A stretch of DNA of 64,000 nt from Aquamicrobium lusatiense (GTDB taxonomy: Bacteria; Pseudomonadota; Alphaproteobacteria; Rhizobiales; Rhizobiaceae): contig NZ_JACHEU010000001.1 in NCBI RefSeq assembly GCF_014201615.1, positions 1,631,631-1,695,630 of the forward strand, written 5' to 3'. This document shows, one piece after another, positions 9,523 through 18,437 of the stretch. Position 1 is the stretch's first letter. The number at the start of each line of letters is the position of its first letter. A model generated the notes under the pieces. The model was not told where the DNA came from. It ran no database searches and worked only from the letters and a program-made list of their open reading frames with translations. Position numbers and translations under genes: made by a program.

Positions 9523-10614
9523 TCATTCCTTCTTCCGCTTCGTTGCGCCGGGAATGGCAGCCTCTATCGCCTTTTTCATGACGGTGGGCAGCGCCTCGCC
9601 ATGAAGCGCATCGGGACCCGACCAGAAATGGTCTTGCGGAGTGTTTCCATCGAAGCTGGTGCGATAGATGTCCAGTTCCAGCGAAAAATGCGTGAAGACA
9701 TGGGTGATCTGGCCGCTGCGTTCCCATTGTGACGGGAAGGGCGCGGCATCGGGCGACGTCTCGCCGTCCTGACGCGCGGTCCAGCCGGTTGTCGGAACTT
9801 CGCTCATGCCGCCAAGCAAGCCTTTTTCAGGGCGTTTGCGCAGGAGCACCGCGCCGTCCGCGCGCACCGCAACAAAGGCCGCGCCGCGCCGCAGGGGCTT
9901 TTCCGGCTTCGCCAGCTTGACCGGATAGAGTTCCGGATCGCCGGCGCTCAGCGCATCGCAGTCCTCGCGCAAAGGGCACAGCATGCATTTCGGCCGGCGC
10001 GGCGTGCATATGGTGGCGCCGAGATCCATGGTGGCCTGCGCGAAATCGCCGGGCCGGTTCGGAGGCAGCAACTGGCCGACGAGGGCACGGATTTCCGCCT
10101 TGGCCTGCGGCAGCGGCGTCTCAATGCGATAAAGCCGCGATATGACGCGCTCGACATTGCCATCCACAACAGCGGCCGGGCGGTCGAAGGCGATCGAGGC
10201 AATGGCTGCCGCCGTGTAGGGCCCGATGCCCGGCAGGGCGCGCAGGCCTTCCTCCGTATCCGGAAAGGTGCCGCCTTGCGCGGCGACCAGATCGGCACAG
10301 GCTTTCAGGTTGCGGGCACGGGAATAGTAGCCGAGCCCTGCCCAGGCTTTCATGATGTCGTCATTCGATGCGGCAGCGAGCGCGCCGACTGTCGGCCAGC
10401 GCGCGACGAAGGCGGTGAAATAGGATTTGACCGCTTCCACGGTGGTTTGCTGCAGCATGATTTCGGAGAGCCACACCCTGTAGGGATCGGGCCGCTCGCC
10501 GCGCGCCAGTTTCGGCGGCGCCACGCGCCATGGCAATTCGCGATGGTGAGCGTCGTACCAGTCGAGGAGCCGGGCGGCTATGCCGGACTTGCGGCTTTGG
10601 TCCTGCGGTGCCAT
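9523..10614 (-). CDS. mutY: A/G-specific adenine DNA glycosylase
   Basis: A 363-residue base-excision repair enzyme that removes adenine mispaired with 8-oxoguanine. Visible features are the N-terminal WRVAPP...YRVWLSEIMLQQTTV core, the helix-hairpin-helix ALPGIGPYTAAAIASIAF with the catalytic Asp in AVVDGNVERV, and the four-cysteine iron-sulfur loop (C-X6-C-X2-C-X5-C) in CTPRRPKCMLCPLREDC. A C-terminal NUDIX-like 8-oxoG recognition domain follows. The start at 10614 (MAPQDQSRKSG) is chosen because the upstream frame overlaps the divergent DUF721 gene. The 61-bp gap to that gene should hold both promoters. Confidence 0.96.
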   Translation of the reverse strand: MAPQDQSRKSGIAARLLDWYDAHHRELPWRVAPPKLARGERPDPYRVWLSEIMLQQTTVEAVKSYFTAFVARWPTVGALAAASNDDIMKAWAGLGYYSRARNLKACADLVAAQGGTFPDTEEGLRALPGIGPYTAAAIASIAFDRPAAVVDGNVERVISRLYRIETPLPQAKAEIRALVGQLLPPNRPGDFAQATMDLGATICTPRRPKCMLCPLREDCDALSAGDPELYPVKLAKPEKPLRRGAAFVAVRADGAVLLRKRPEKGLLGGMSEVPTTGWTARQDGETSPDAAPFPSQWERSGQITHVFTHFSLELDIYRTSFDGNTPQDHFWSGPDALHGEALPTVMKKAIEAAIPGATKRKKE

Positions 10615-10675
10615 TGATCGGGAAGTGCCGGTTTCCGGTGCCTGAGGTTCAGATAAACGTCGCTGGAGTACGCAC

Positions 10676-11173
10676 ATGGCAGGGAAACCCTTCCGGGGCA
10701 ATCCCGTTCCGGTCAGCGATCTGGCTACCGCTATCCTCGATCCCGTGCTGCGTAAGCGCACCGGCATATCGGTGGGGCTCATCCAGTCGTGGGACGAGAT
10801 CGTGGGCGAGCGGCTGGCAGGAAGCTGCAGGCCTGAGAAAATACAGTGGCCCCGGCGCATGCGCGAGGAAGATCCGTTCGAGCCGGCGGTTCTGATCGTG
10901 GCGTGCGAGGGGCTGGCAGCGCTTCATATCCAGCACCAGAGCAGCGAGATCATCGGCCGGGTCAACGCTTTTCTGGGGTTCGCCGCAATCGGCCGCATCA
11001 GGATCGTTCAGAAACCCATCGCTGGAGTTGCGCGAAAAGCGCGGCCCGTTCTGCGCGCCTTGTCGCAACAGGAAAAGGCGAAGCTGGCGCATACCGTGGA
11101 GGCCATCGAGGATGAAGGACTGAGGGCCTCGCTGGAGCGGCTGGGCGCGACGGTTCTCGGCAGCCAGAAGTGA
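10676..11173 (+). CDS. DUF721 (DciA-like) protein
   Basis: A 165-residue DUF721/DciA-family protein. The signature region LDPVLRKRTGISVGLIQSW is followed by IVACEGLAALHIQHQSSEII, which forms the alpha-beta fold that resembles KH domains. DciA proteins load or stabilise the replicative helicase DnaB in bacteria lacking DnaC, a role that fits alphaproteobacteria, but the long form here has not been assigned from sequence alone. The order mutY (divergent) - DUF721 - dsbA - smc is conserved in Rhizobiales, which supports orthology. The second half, rich in Arg, Lys and Glu, is predicted helical. Confidence 0.85.
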   Translation: MAGKPFRGNPVPVSDLATAILDPVLRKRTGISVGLIQSWDEIVGERLAGSCRPEKIQWPRRMREEDPFEPAVLIVACEGLAALHIQHQSSEIIGRVNAFLGFAAIGRIRIVQKPIAGVARKARPVLRALSQQEKAKLAHTVEAIEDEGLRASLERLGATVLGSQK

Positions 11174-11319
11174 AGCAGCGCGTTGCGCCATCGCGCTTTC
11201 GTGATCGGACAAAACGGACCAGCCGATTGGATTGTTCGCGACAATGCCTTAATTGGCCACAACTCTCGCTTTTATAGCCACTCACAGTGCACAATCGGAA
11301 AACAAATCGGGTGATTCGC

Positions 11320-12000
11320 ATGACCTTGTCCCGCAGAACGATCCTGTCCTCTATGGCGGCTGTTCCCGCCGGCCTGCTGCTGGCGGCGTGCAGCGATTCC
11401 GGACAGCAGGGGACTGCCAATGCCGCGCCATCGGCTGCCGCACCGCAACCGTCGGGAACGCTGGACATGGCCGAAGTGCTGAAGCCGGGCGCGCTGCCCG
11501 ACAAGGTGAAAGGCAGCGAGGACGCCAAGGTCACGGTCGTCGAATACGCATCGATGACCTGTTCGCATTGTGCCAGTTTCGCCGTGAACACCTATCCGGA
11601 AGTCGAGAAGAAATATGTCGACACCGGTAAGGTTCGTTTCATCCTGCGGGAATTCCCCTTCGATCCGCGCGCCGAAGCAGGCTTCATGCTGGCCCGTTGC
11701 TCGGGCGACAACTATTTTGCGATGATCGATGTGCTGTTCAAGCAGCAGATGAACTGGGCAGCGGCCGAAAACGTCAAGGACGCAATGTTCCAGCTCGCCA
11801 AGCTCGCCGGTTTTACACAGGAGAGCTTCAACGCCTGCTTGACGGACCAGAATCTTCTCGACCAAGTGAGAGCAGTGCAGAAGCGCGGTGCGGAAGAGTT
11901 CAGGATCGACTCCACGCCGAGCTTCATCATTAATGGCAAGGTCTACAAGGGAGCCATGTCGATTGACGAGTTCTCGGCGGTCATCGATCCGCTGCTGTAA
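11320..12000 (+). CDS. DsbA-family thiol oxidoreductase, lipid-anchored
   Basis: A 226-residue thioredoxin-fold protein. The start at 11320 gives a signal peptide with an SRRTI twin-arginine-like motif and the lipobox LLAACS, so the mature protein is probably lipidated in the cell envelope. The catalytic CxxC is CSHC, in the context SMTCSHCASF, and the cis-proline lies in DSTPSFIING. The catalytic domain is preceded by a low-complexity linker (Ala, Pro, Gln). By family it oxidises or isomerises disulfides of exported proteins. Upstream in-frame residues from 11287 lack a ribosome site. It lies 84 nt before smc, an arrangement conserved in Rhizobiales. Confidence 0.9.
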   Translation: MTLSRRTILSSMAAVPAGLLLAACSDSGQQGTANAAPSAAAPQPSGTLDMAEVLKPGALPDKVKGSEDAKVTVVEYASMTCSHCASFAVNTYPEVEKKYVDTGKVRFILREFPFDPRAEAGFMLARCSGDNYFAMIDVLFKQQMNWAAAENVKDAMFQLAKLAGFTQESFNACLTDQNLLDQVRAVQKRGAEEFRIDSTPSFIINGKVYKGAMSIDEFSAVIDPLL

Positions 12001-12084
12001 CGTCTCGGCAGCATCGGGGCGGCGCGCTTTTGGCGTGCCGTGCGCCCTGATGCACGGCCTCTCGCCTGCGGCGGGACGGCGCGG

Positions 12085-15000
12085 ATGAAGTTTTCGCGCC
12101 TTCGCCTTCTCGGCTTCAAGTCCTTCGTTGAACCCGGTGAATTCGTCATCGAGCGCGGCCTGACCGGTATCGTCGGGCCGAATGGTTGCGGCAAGTCCAA
12201 CCTTGTCGAGGCCCTGCGCTGGGTGATGGGCGAAAGCTCCTACAAGAACATGCGCGCATCCGGCATGGATGACGTGATCTTTTCCGGCTCCGGGTCGCGT
12301 CCGGCCCGCAACACGGCAGAGGTGACGCTGTTTCTCGACAACAGCGACCGCACCGCACCGCCGGCCTTCAACGATGCCGATGAATTGCAGGTATCACGCC
12401 GCATCGAGCGTGAGGCGGGGTCGGTCTATCGCATCAACGGCAAGGACGCGCGCGCCAAGGACGTGCAGCTTCTGTTCGCAGACCAGTCGACCGGCGCGCG
12501 GTCGCCCTCGATGGTCGGGCAGGGCCGCATCGGCGAACTCATTCAGGCCAAGCCGCAGGCGCGGCGCGCGCTTCTGGAAGAGGCGGCCGGCATTTCCGGC
12601 CTGCACACGCGCCGCCATGAGGCCGAACTGCGGCTGCGGGCGGCGGAGCAGAACCTTGAGCGTCTCGACGATGTGGTCGGCGAACTGGAAGGCCAGATCG
12701 AGAGCCTGAAACGACAGGCACGGCAGGCCTCGCGCTTCAAGAGCCTCTCTTCGGACATCCGAAAGGCCGAGGCCACGCTTCTGCATCTGCGCTGGACAGC
12801 CGCGAAGACGCAGGAAGGCGAGGCGCGGTCCGCGTTGGCGCAAGCAACCTCGCTGGTCGGCGAGCGCGCGGCAGCACAGGTGGAGGCCGCGAAAGAGCAG
12901 GCCATCAGCGCGCACAAGCTGCCGCAGTTGCGCGAGGCGGAAGCCGCGGCAGCGGCCGCTTTCCAGCGACTGTCCATCGCCAATGCGCAGCTTGAGGAAG
13001 AAGCAAGGCGTATCCTCTCGCGCCAGTCGGAGCTCGACAGGCGGCTGGAGCAGTTCGATGCCGACATCGCGCGCGAAGAGCGCATGGTGCGCGAGAACGC
13101 CGATATTCTGGAGCGGCTGGCCGAAGAGGAAAGTCTTCTTCTTGACGAAAATGCAGGGTCCGACGAGCGCGCGGAATCAACGCGAGCAGCTCTTGAGGCC
13201 GCTTCCGAAACGCTGGCAGCCAGCGAAGATGCGCTTTCGCGTCTGACCGCCGAGCGGGCGGAGGCGGCAGCATCCCGCAACCAGCTCGAACGCTCCCTGC
13301 GTGAAGCCGGAGAGCGGCGCGAGCGCTTCGCACGCCAGCTCGGCGAGATGGATCACGAATTGTCCGGGATCGCATCGCGTCTGGCGGCACTTGCCGATCC
13401 TGCCGAAAAGAAGCTGCTGGTCGAGCAGGCGGAAGCCGCACTTGAAGAAGCGGAAGCTTCCGTCGAGACCTGTGAGCAGGCCGTGGCTGAGGCGCGCGAG
13501 GCCGAGGCTGAAGCGCGCGGCCCCTTGCAGGATGCGCGCGCCGAACTGGCCGGCATCGAGACCGAGGCGCGCACGCTGGCAAAGATGCTGAGCGTGGGCG
13601 GCAGTGACCTGTTTCCGGCCGTTCTGGAGCAAATCAGTGTCGAGCGCGGCTTCGAGACGGCTTTGGGTGCGGCGCTGGGTGAAGACCTCGATGTGCCGCT
13701 CGACCGTGGCGCGCCGGTTCATTGGGGCGATGTTCAGTCTGCGGCAAGCGATCCTGTCCTGCCGCAGGGCGTGCGCAGCTTTGCCTCTGTCGTGCGCGCG
13801 CCGCAGCAACTGGCGCGGCGTCTGGCCCAGATCGGCATCGTGGAGGCAGCCGACGGTCCGGCGCTTCAGCTGATGCTTGCGCCCGGCCAGCGGCTGGTGA
13901 CGCGCGAAGGTGCGCTGTGGCGCTGGGACGGTTTTACGGCCAGCGCCGATGCCCCGACGGCGGCGGCCCTTCGTCTGGCGCAGAAGAACCGGCTGGCCGA
14001 GCTTGACGCCGAGGCAATCGAGGCGGCGGCGAAAGTGCGTGCGGCGGAAGAGGTGCTTGCTGCCGCCGAAGCCGCCATCCGAGCCAATGCGGAAATGGAG
14101 CGTGTTGCCCGTCAGACGCTGCGCGATACGCAGCATGGGCTCGACAATGCACGCCGGGCGCTGGCTGAAGCGGAACGGGCGGCGGGCGAGATCGCAAGCC
14201 GCCGTGATGCTCTGGAAGATGCGCGCCAGCGGCTGATGGAGGAACTGGAGGAAGCCTCCGCCATCCATGCCGATGCTGAAGAGGCGTTGCGTGAAACATC
14301 TGACCCGGCGGACCTGCAACTGCGCCTTGAACAGGCCATGGCACGTGTTTCAGCCGACCGCGGCGCCCTTGCGGAAGCGCGTGCCATCCATGATGGCCTG
14401 AGCCGGGAGGCGGATGCACGGGCCCGCCGCCTTCAGGCGATCGAAGCCGAGCGCCGCAACTGGCTGATGCGGGCGGAAAACGCCGATGGCCATATAAGGG
14501 CACTTCAGGAACGCCGCGCCGAAGCGCTGGAAGAGCGCGAGGGACTGGCGGATGCGCCGGATGAGTTCGATGCGCGCCGACGCTCGCTGCTGTCGCAACT
14601 TTCGCAAGCCGAAGCCGGCCACAGCGCGGCTTCGGATGTCTTGCGGGAAGCGGAAAACCGGCAGATCGAGCTGGACAAGGCCGCCACCGCATCCATCCAG
14701 CAATTGTCCGAGGCCCGCGAGGCCCGCGCCCGCGCCGAAGAGCGCCTCACGGCTGCTGACGACAGGCGCCAGGAGGTCGAGGCACGCATTCAGGAGGGCC
14801 TGAATACGCCACCCCATCTGGTCATCCGTCATACGGGGTTGCAGGCCGATGATCCGATGCCCGACGCCGGCAATGTGGAGCGCACGCTGGAGCGCCTGAA
14901 GATCGAGCGTGAGCGGCTCGGCGCGGTCAACCTGCGCGCCGAGGAAGAGCAGCGCGAGCTTTCCGGACGGCTGGAAGTGATCGTGTCGGAGCGCGATGAC

Positions 15001-15543
15001 ATCATCGAAGCGATCCGCAAGCTGCGGCAGGCCATCCAGAGCCTCAATCGCGAAGGCCGCGAGCGCCTGCTTGCCGCTTTCGAGGTCGTCAACGGCCACT
15101 TCCAACGCCTGTTCACGCATCTGTTCGGTGGCGGAACCGCCGAATTGCAACTGATCGAATCGGATGATCCGTTGGAGGCTGGCCTTGAAATCCTCGCCCG
15201 GCCGCCAGGTAAGAAGCCGCAGACCATGACGCTGCTGTCTGGTGGCGAGCAGGCGCTGACGGCCATGTCGCTCATCTTCGCGGTGTTTCTGACCAATCCG
15301 GCTCCGATCTGCGTTTTGGACGAGGTCGATGCGCCGCTGGACGATCACAACGTGGAACGCTTCTGCAACCTGATGGACGAAATGGCGGCGAGCACCGAGA
15401 CGCGCTTCGTCGTCATTACCCACAATCCGATCACCATGGCCCGTATGGACCGCCTTTTCGGCGTCACCATGGCGGAGCAGGGGGTAAGCCAGCTCGTCTC
15501 GGTCGATCTTCAGGAAGCGGAAGCTATGCGCGAGGCAAGCTGA
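12085..15543 (+). CDS. smc: Chromosome segregation protein SMC
   Basis: A 1152-residue condensin ATPase. The N-terminal head carries Walker A GPNGCGKSN at residues 31-39. Two long Glu/Ala/Arg-rich coiled coils flank a globular hinge (about residues 505-620). The C-terminal head has the signature LSGGEQALTAMSL (about 1051) and Walker B CVLDEVDAPLDD (about 1077). Length matches bacterial SMC. It forms rings that compact and separate chromosomes together with ScpA/ScpB, which are not in this window. The ATG at 12085 (MKFSRLRLLGFKSF) is the family start; upstream residues from 12040 are excluded. It is the last housekeeping gene before the polysaccharide locus. Confidence 0.97.
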   Translation: MKFSRLRLLGFKSFVEPGEFVIERGLTGIVGPNGCGKSNLVEALRWVMGESSYKNMRASGMDDVIFSGSGSRPARNTAEVTLFLDNSDRTAPPAFNDADELQVSRRIEREAGSVYRINGKDARAKDVQLLFADQSTGARSPSMVGQGRIGELIQAKPQARRALLEEAAGISGLHTRRHEAELRLRAAEQNLERLDDVVGELEGQIESLKRQARQASRFKSLSSDIRKAEATLLHLRWTAAKTQEGEARSALAQATSLVGERAAAQVEAAKEQAISAHKLPQLREAEAAAAAAFQRLSIANAQLEEEARRILSRQSELDRRLEQFDADIAREERMVRENADILERLAEEESLLLDENAGSDERAESTRAALEAASETLAASEDALSRLTAERAEAAASRNQLERSLREAGERRERFARQLGEMDHELSGIASRLAALADPAEKKLLVEQAEAALEEAEASVETCEQAVAEAREAEAEARGPLQDARAELAGIETEARTLAKMLSVGGSDLFPAVLEQISVERGFETALGAALGEDLDVPLDRGAPVHWGDVQSAASDPVLPQGVRSFASVVRAPQQLARRLAQIGIVEAADGPALQLMLAPGQRLVTREGALWRWDGFTASADAPTAAALRLAQKNRLAELDAEAIEAAAKVRAAEEVLAAAEAAIRANAEMERVARQTLRDTQHGLDNARRALAEAERAAGEIASRRDALEDARQRLMEELEEASAIHADAEEALRETSDPADLQLRLEQAMARVSADRGALAEARAIHDGLSREADARARRLQAIEAERRNWLMRAENADGHIRALQERRAEALEEREGLADAPDEFDARRRSLLSQLSQAEAGHSAASDVLREAENRQIELDKAATASIQQLSEAREARARAEERLTAADDRRQEVEARIQEGLNTPPHLVIRHTGLQADDPMPDAGNVERTLERLKIERERLGAVNLRAEEEQRELSGRLEVIVSERDDIIEAIRKLRQAIQSLNREGRERLLAAFEVVNGHFQRLFTHLFGGGTAELQLIESDDPLEAGLEILARPPGKKPQTMTLLSGGEQALTAMSLIFAVFLTNPAPICVLDEVDAPLDDHNVERFCNLMDEMAASTETRFVVITHNPITMARMDRLFGVTMAEQGVSQLVSVDLQEAEAMREAS

Positions 15544-16217
15544 GAAGGGCGCAGCCCGTTTTCAGGAGAGACCTGCAAATGCCGCTGTATCAGATGTCAA
15601 AGCATGCCGATGGAGTAACGTCGGCAGATGATGCCGATAAAATATGTGATCGCCTGCGATCCACCAGAAGATCAACTATCCGGAAGTCGCGTTGATTTTG
15701 AAGCAGCCGTGCGATACTGACAGGCTCGCAAACGGTGTGCAGCTTGCTTCACTTTCTCATGCTCGAATGCTGAAGCGGGTTCTCTCCACGGCTTCCGTCG
15801 AACTGCCGCGCAGCAGGCGATACTTGCTCCGCCCCTTGGTCGCAGCGTTTCGCGCGAACTGGATGAGAGGAATTATAAAAGCAATCTGAGGTGGTGCAGC
15901 ACGAGCGCGCCCTTTTCGCCTTCAGTGGTGTCTGGCACATCGCAGCCTTGGGCAAACGGTACAGATGCACTTCGGCTCGCGCCGGTGACCTTGAAGGTAA
16001 GCAGGTAAGAGGGATGCGCAGGCGTTACGCCCTGAAGATCGGGAAAAGCGAAGTTTGATTTTGCATCTGTCCTCGCGCTCCCGGCTGGGGTCATCTTGCT
16101 CAAATCGGTCCGCACAACCCAGGTTCAGGGTTCACGGTAGCAGATAATAGCGGTATTTTTTGACTCTAATGCTATTTTGTCTTTCAACTACTGGGTGTTG
16201 CTTGTAGATGGCGAATT
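15544..16217. other. 674-bp gap without a recognisable gene, left edge of the polysaccharide locus
   Basis: Small open frames exist on both strands (up to about 80 codons at 15873-16115 on the minus strand) but none resembles a known family. A 38-codon frame at 15579, starting MPLYQMSKHADGV and preceded by AGGAGAG, has the best ribosome site and could be a small gene or a gene remnant. The last 80 bp before 16218 turn AT-rich and probably contain the promoter of the polysaccharide genes. No insertion-sequence ends or tRNA fragment were found. Confidence 0.4.
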
Positions 16218-18179
16218 ATGGCCTCTCTTTTTAATATTCGCCCAAAGCTTATCGGTTTGCCGCGACGGCAGAAACAACTTCTCGCGTTGTTTGCCGACGT
16301 AATTATGTCACTTGTCGCGATGTGGCTGGCGTTTTCGCTCAGGTTTGATGTGGATCACGCCCCAAAGGGAGCCGAATGGATTCCTTACGGACTGGCGACA
16401 TTTCTTTTCATTCCGTTTTTTATCAGGCTGGGGCTTTATCGCGCGATCTTTCGATATTCGGGCGTGTCAAGTCTGGTCTCCGTAGGTAGCGCCATCATCC
16501 TCTATGGTGTCGTTCTCAGCCTTGTACTTTTCATAGCCAAGTTTCCCGGAGTGCCGCGGTCCATCGGCATTTTGCAGCCGATTCTGTTTTTCACGCTTGT
16601 TTTCGGCAGTCGTGTGGTGGTTGCGCAGCTTCTCATTCGATCGACGCCAGGCGAGGCTGTCGTCAGGAATGTGCTGATTTATGGTGCCGGGCAGGCAGGG
16701 GCGCAGGCCTGCGACGCTTTGGTCATGACACCTGAATATCGGGTGAGAGGTTTTTTCGACGACGACCCGTCAAAACATGACCGGCGCGTGATGGGCTATC
16801 GGGTGTTTGATCCCAGGCACGCTGCGGAGGTCATAGATCGTTTCGGCATCAGCGATATCCTCATTGCGGTTCCGAGTGCCGGGGTGGAAAGGCGTCGTCA
16901 GATCGTTGACTCTCTGGCTGATCTTCAGGTGCGCGTCCGCACAATTCCGGGCATCCTCGATCTGGCCCGTGGTACCGCGCAAATCGATGAGATTCAGGAG
17001 CTTCAGATCATCGATCTCTTGGACAGGGCGCCAATTGTTACATCGCACGACAGGTCGGCTTTCATTGGCAAGACAGTCATGGTCACCGGAGCCGGCGGGT
17101 CGATCGGCAGCGAACTGAGCCGTCAGCTTCTGTCCTTGGGGCCAGCTAAGCTCATCCTGTTCGATCACAATGAATTCAGCCTCTATACGATCGACGACGA
17201 ACTGCGCAGGCTTGCACCGCAACTGAAGGTGCCGACCGAGATCATACCCTGCCTCGGCTCGATCAGGGATGTTGTCCGGATCAGGACGGTGATGGACAGT
17301 TTCAGGCCCCAACTGGTTTATCATGCAGCTGCCTACAAGCATGTGCCGTTGGTGGAATCGAACCCGTTGGAAGGTGCCACCAATAACATTCTGGGCACTG
17401 CGATAGTCGCCAGTCAGGCGGAAGCGTCCGGTGTGGAGCGTTTTACCCTGATCTCAACGGACAAAGCTGTGCGTCCGACAAACTTCATGGGCGCCAGCAA
17501 GCGACTTGCCGAGCAGATCGTTCAGGGCCTGGCAGCAAAGCCCGGACAGAAAACCGTGTATTCCATGGTCCGCTTCGGCAATGTGCTTGGCAGCAGCGGT
17601 TCGGTCGTTCCGCTTTTCAGGCGCCAGATCGCAGCCGGAGGTCCGATCACCGTGACTGATCCCGAAGTTATTCGTTACTTCATGACCATTCCGGAAGCAG
17701 TCGGCCTGGTCTTGCACTCGTCGCAGATGGCTGAGGGCGGTGAGGTGTTCGTTCTCGACATGGGCGAGCCGGTCAAGATCATGGATCTTGCACGGAAGAT
17801 GATTCGTTTGTCCGGCCATGTCGAGCGCACGCCCGATAATCTCGATGGCGATATCGAGATCAAAATTGTTGGCTTGCGGCCGGGTGAGAAGCTTTATGAA
17901 GAACTCCTAATCGGTGACAATCCCCAACCCACATCCAATTCGCATATCATGATGGCACGCGAGGGATTTGTGCCTCCTGAGGATTTGGCTGCAGAACTGG
18001 AGATCATCCGAAAGGCCGTGGAGCAACAGGACATCAGCTTGCTGACCGGCGTTCTGATGCGCACGGTGGCTGGTTTCCAGTGCGGCACAGAAGCTGGGGA
18101 ATCCGCAGCCGGCGACTGGTGTCAGGACCCTTTTCTGAGCGGCGCGCAGCGTCTGAAGCAGAGGGATGGCTTATTCTGA
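16218..18179 (+). CDS. Membrane-bound nucleotide-sugar 4,6-dehydratase (CapD/WbpM/PglF family)
   Basis: A 653-residue protein of the FlaA1/CapD long class: four membrane helices in the first 150 residues, a first Rossmann domain (YGAGQAGAQAC), then the catalytic SDR domain with GAGGSIGSELSRQL (about residue 291). The active-site segment STDKAVRPTNFMGASKR (about 413-430) has Met in place of the usual Tyr, as in WbpM and PglF. The family converts UDP-GlcNAc to the UDP-4-keto-6-deoxy sugar, the first step towards diacetyl-bacillosamine, QuiNAc or FucNAc. With the aminotransferase at 34658 and the acetyltransferase at 34013 the bacillosamine route is the likeliest. First gene of the locus. Confidence 0.92.
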   Translation: MASLFNIRPKLIGLPRRQKQLLALFADVIMSLVAMWLAFSLRFDVDHAPKGAEWIPYGLATFLFIPFFIRLGLYRAIFRYSGVSSLVSVGSAIILYGVVLSLVLFIAKFPGVPRSIGILQPILFFTLVFGSRVVVAQLLIRSTPGEAVVRNVLIYGAGQAGAQACDALVMTPEYRVRGFFDDDPSKHDRRVMGYRVFDPRHAAEVIDRFGISDILIAVPSAGVERRRQIVDSLADLQVRVRTIPGILDLARGTAQIDEIQELQIIDLLDRAPIVTSHDRSAFIGKTVMVTGAGGSIGSELSRQLLSLGPAKLILFDHNEFSLYTIDDELRRLAPQLKVPTEIIPCLGSIRDVVRIRTVMDSFRPQLVYHAAAYKHVPLVESNPLEGATNNILGTAIVASQAEASGVERFTLISTDKAVRPTNFMGASKRLAEQIVQGLAAKPGQKTVYSMVRFGNVLGSSGSVVPLFRRQIAAGGPITVTDPEVIRYFMTIPEAVGLVLHSSQMAEGGEVFVLDMGEPVKIMDLARKMIRLSGHVERTPDNLDGDIEIKIVGLRPGEKLYEELLIGDNPQPTSNSHIMMAREGFVPPEDLAAELEIIRKAVEQQDISLLTGVLMRTVAGFQCGTEAGESAAGDWCQDPFLSGAQRLKQRDGLF

Positions 18180-18437
18180 CCATTGCGCCAGCTTGTGCTG
18201 CGTTCATTCTATCGTCTTAGACGCGGCCCAAACGATAAATGTGCAGTCTTGCAAAGAATCGGGGCTTGGGTCTGAGCCTCTGGAGGAAAGATTTCGCCAG
18301 GTTGTTGACTCGCTTCCCCACGCCGGAACACGGTCTCAGACCAAAACGTCGTTGAATTTGTTTGGCGAAGCCGGTGGGAATTGTATAAGGCACTTCTTAT
18401 TCCCGAAGCTAACAGCCCGAAATCATTTGAGGTGAAA

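Noticed and set aside
16084-16092. Short match (GGCTGGGG) to the 3' end of tRNA-Gln near the left edge of the polysaccharide locus, a possible attachment-site remnant
   Set aside because: Only about eight bases match, which is expected by chance in GC-rich DNA, and no integrase gene is present.
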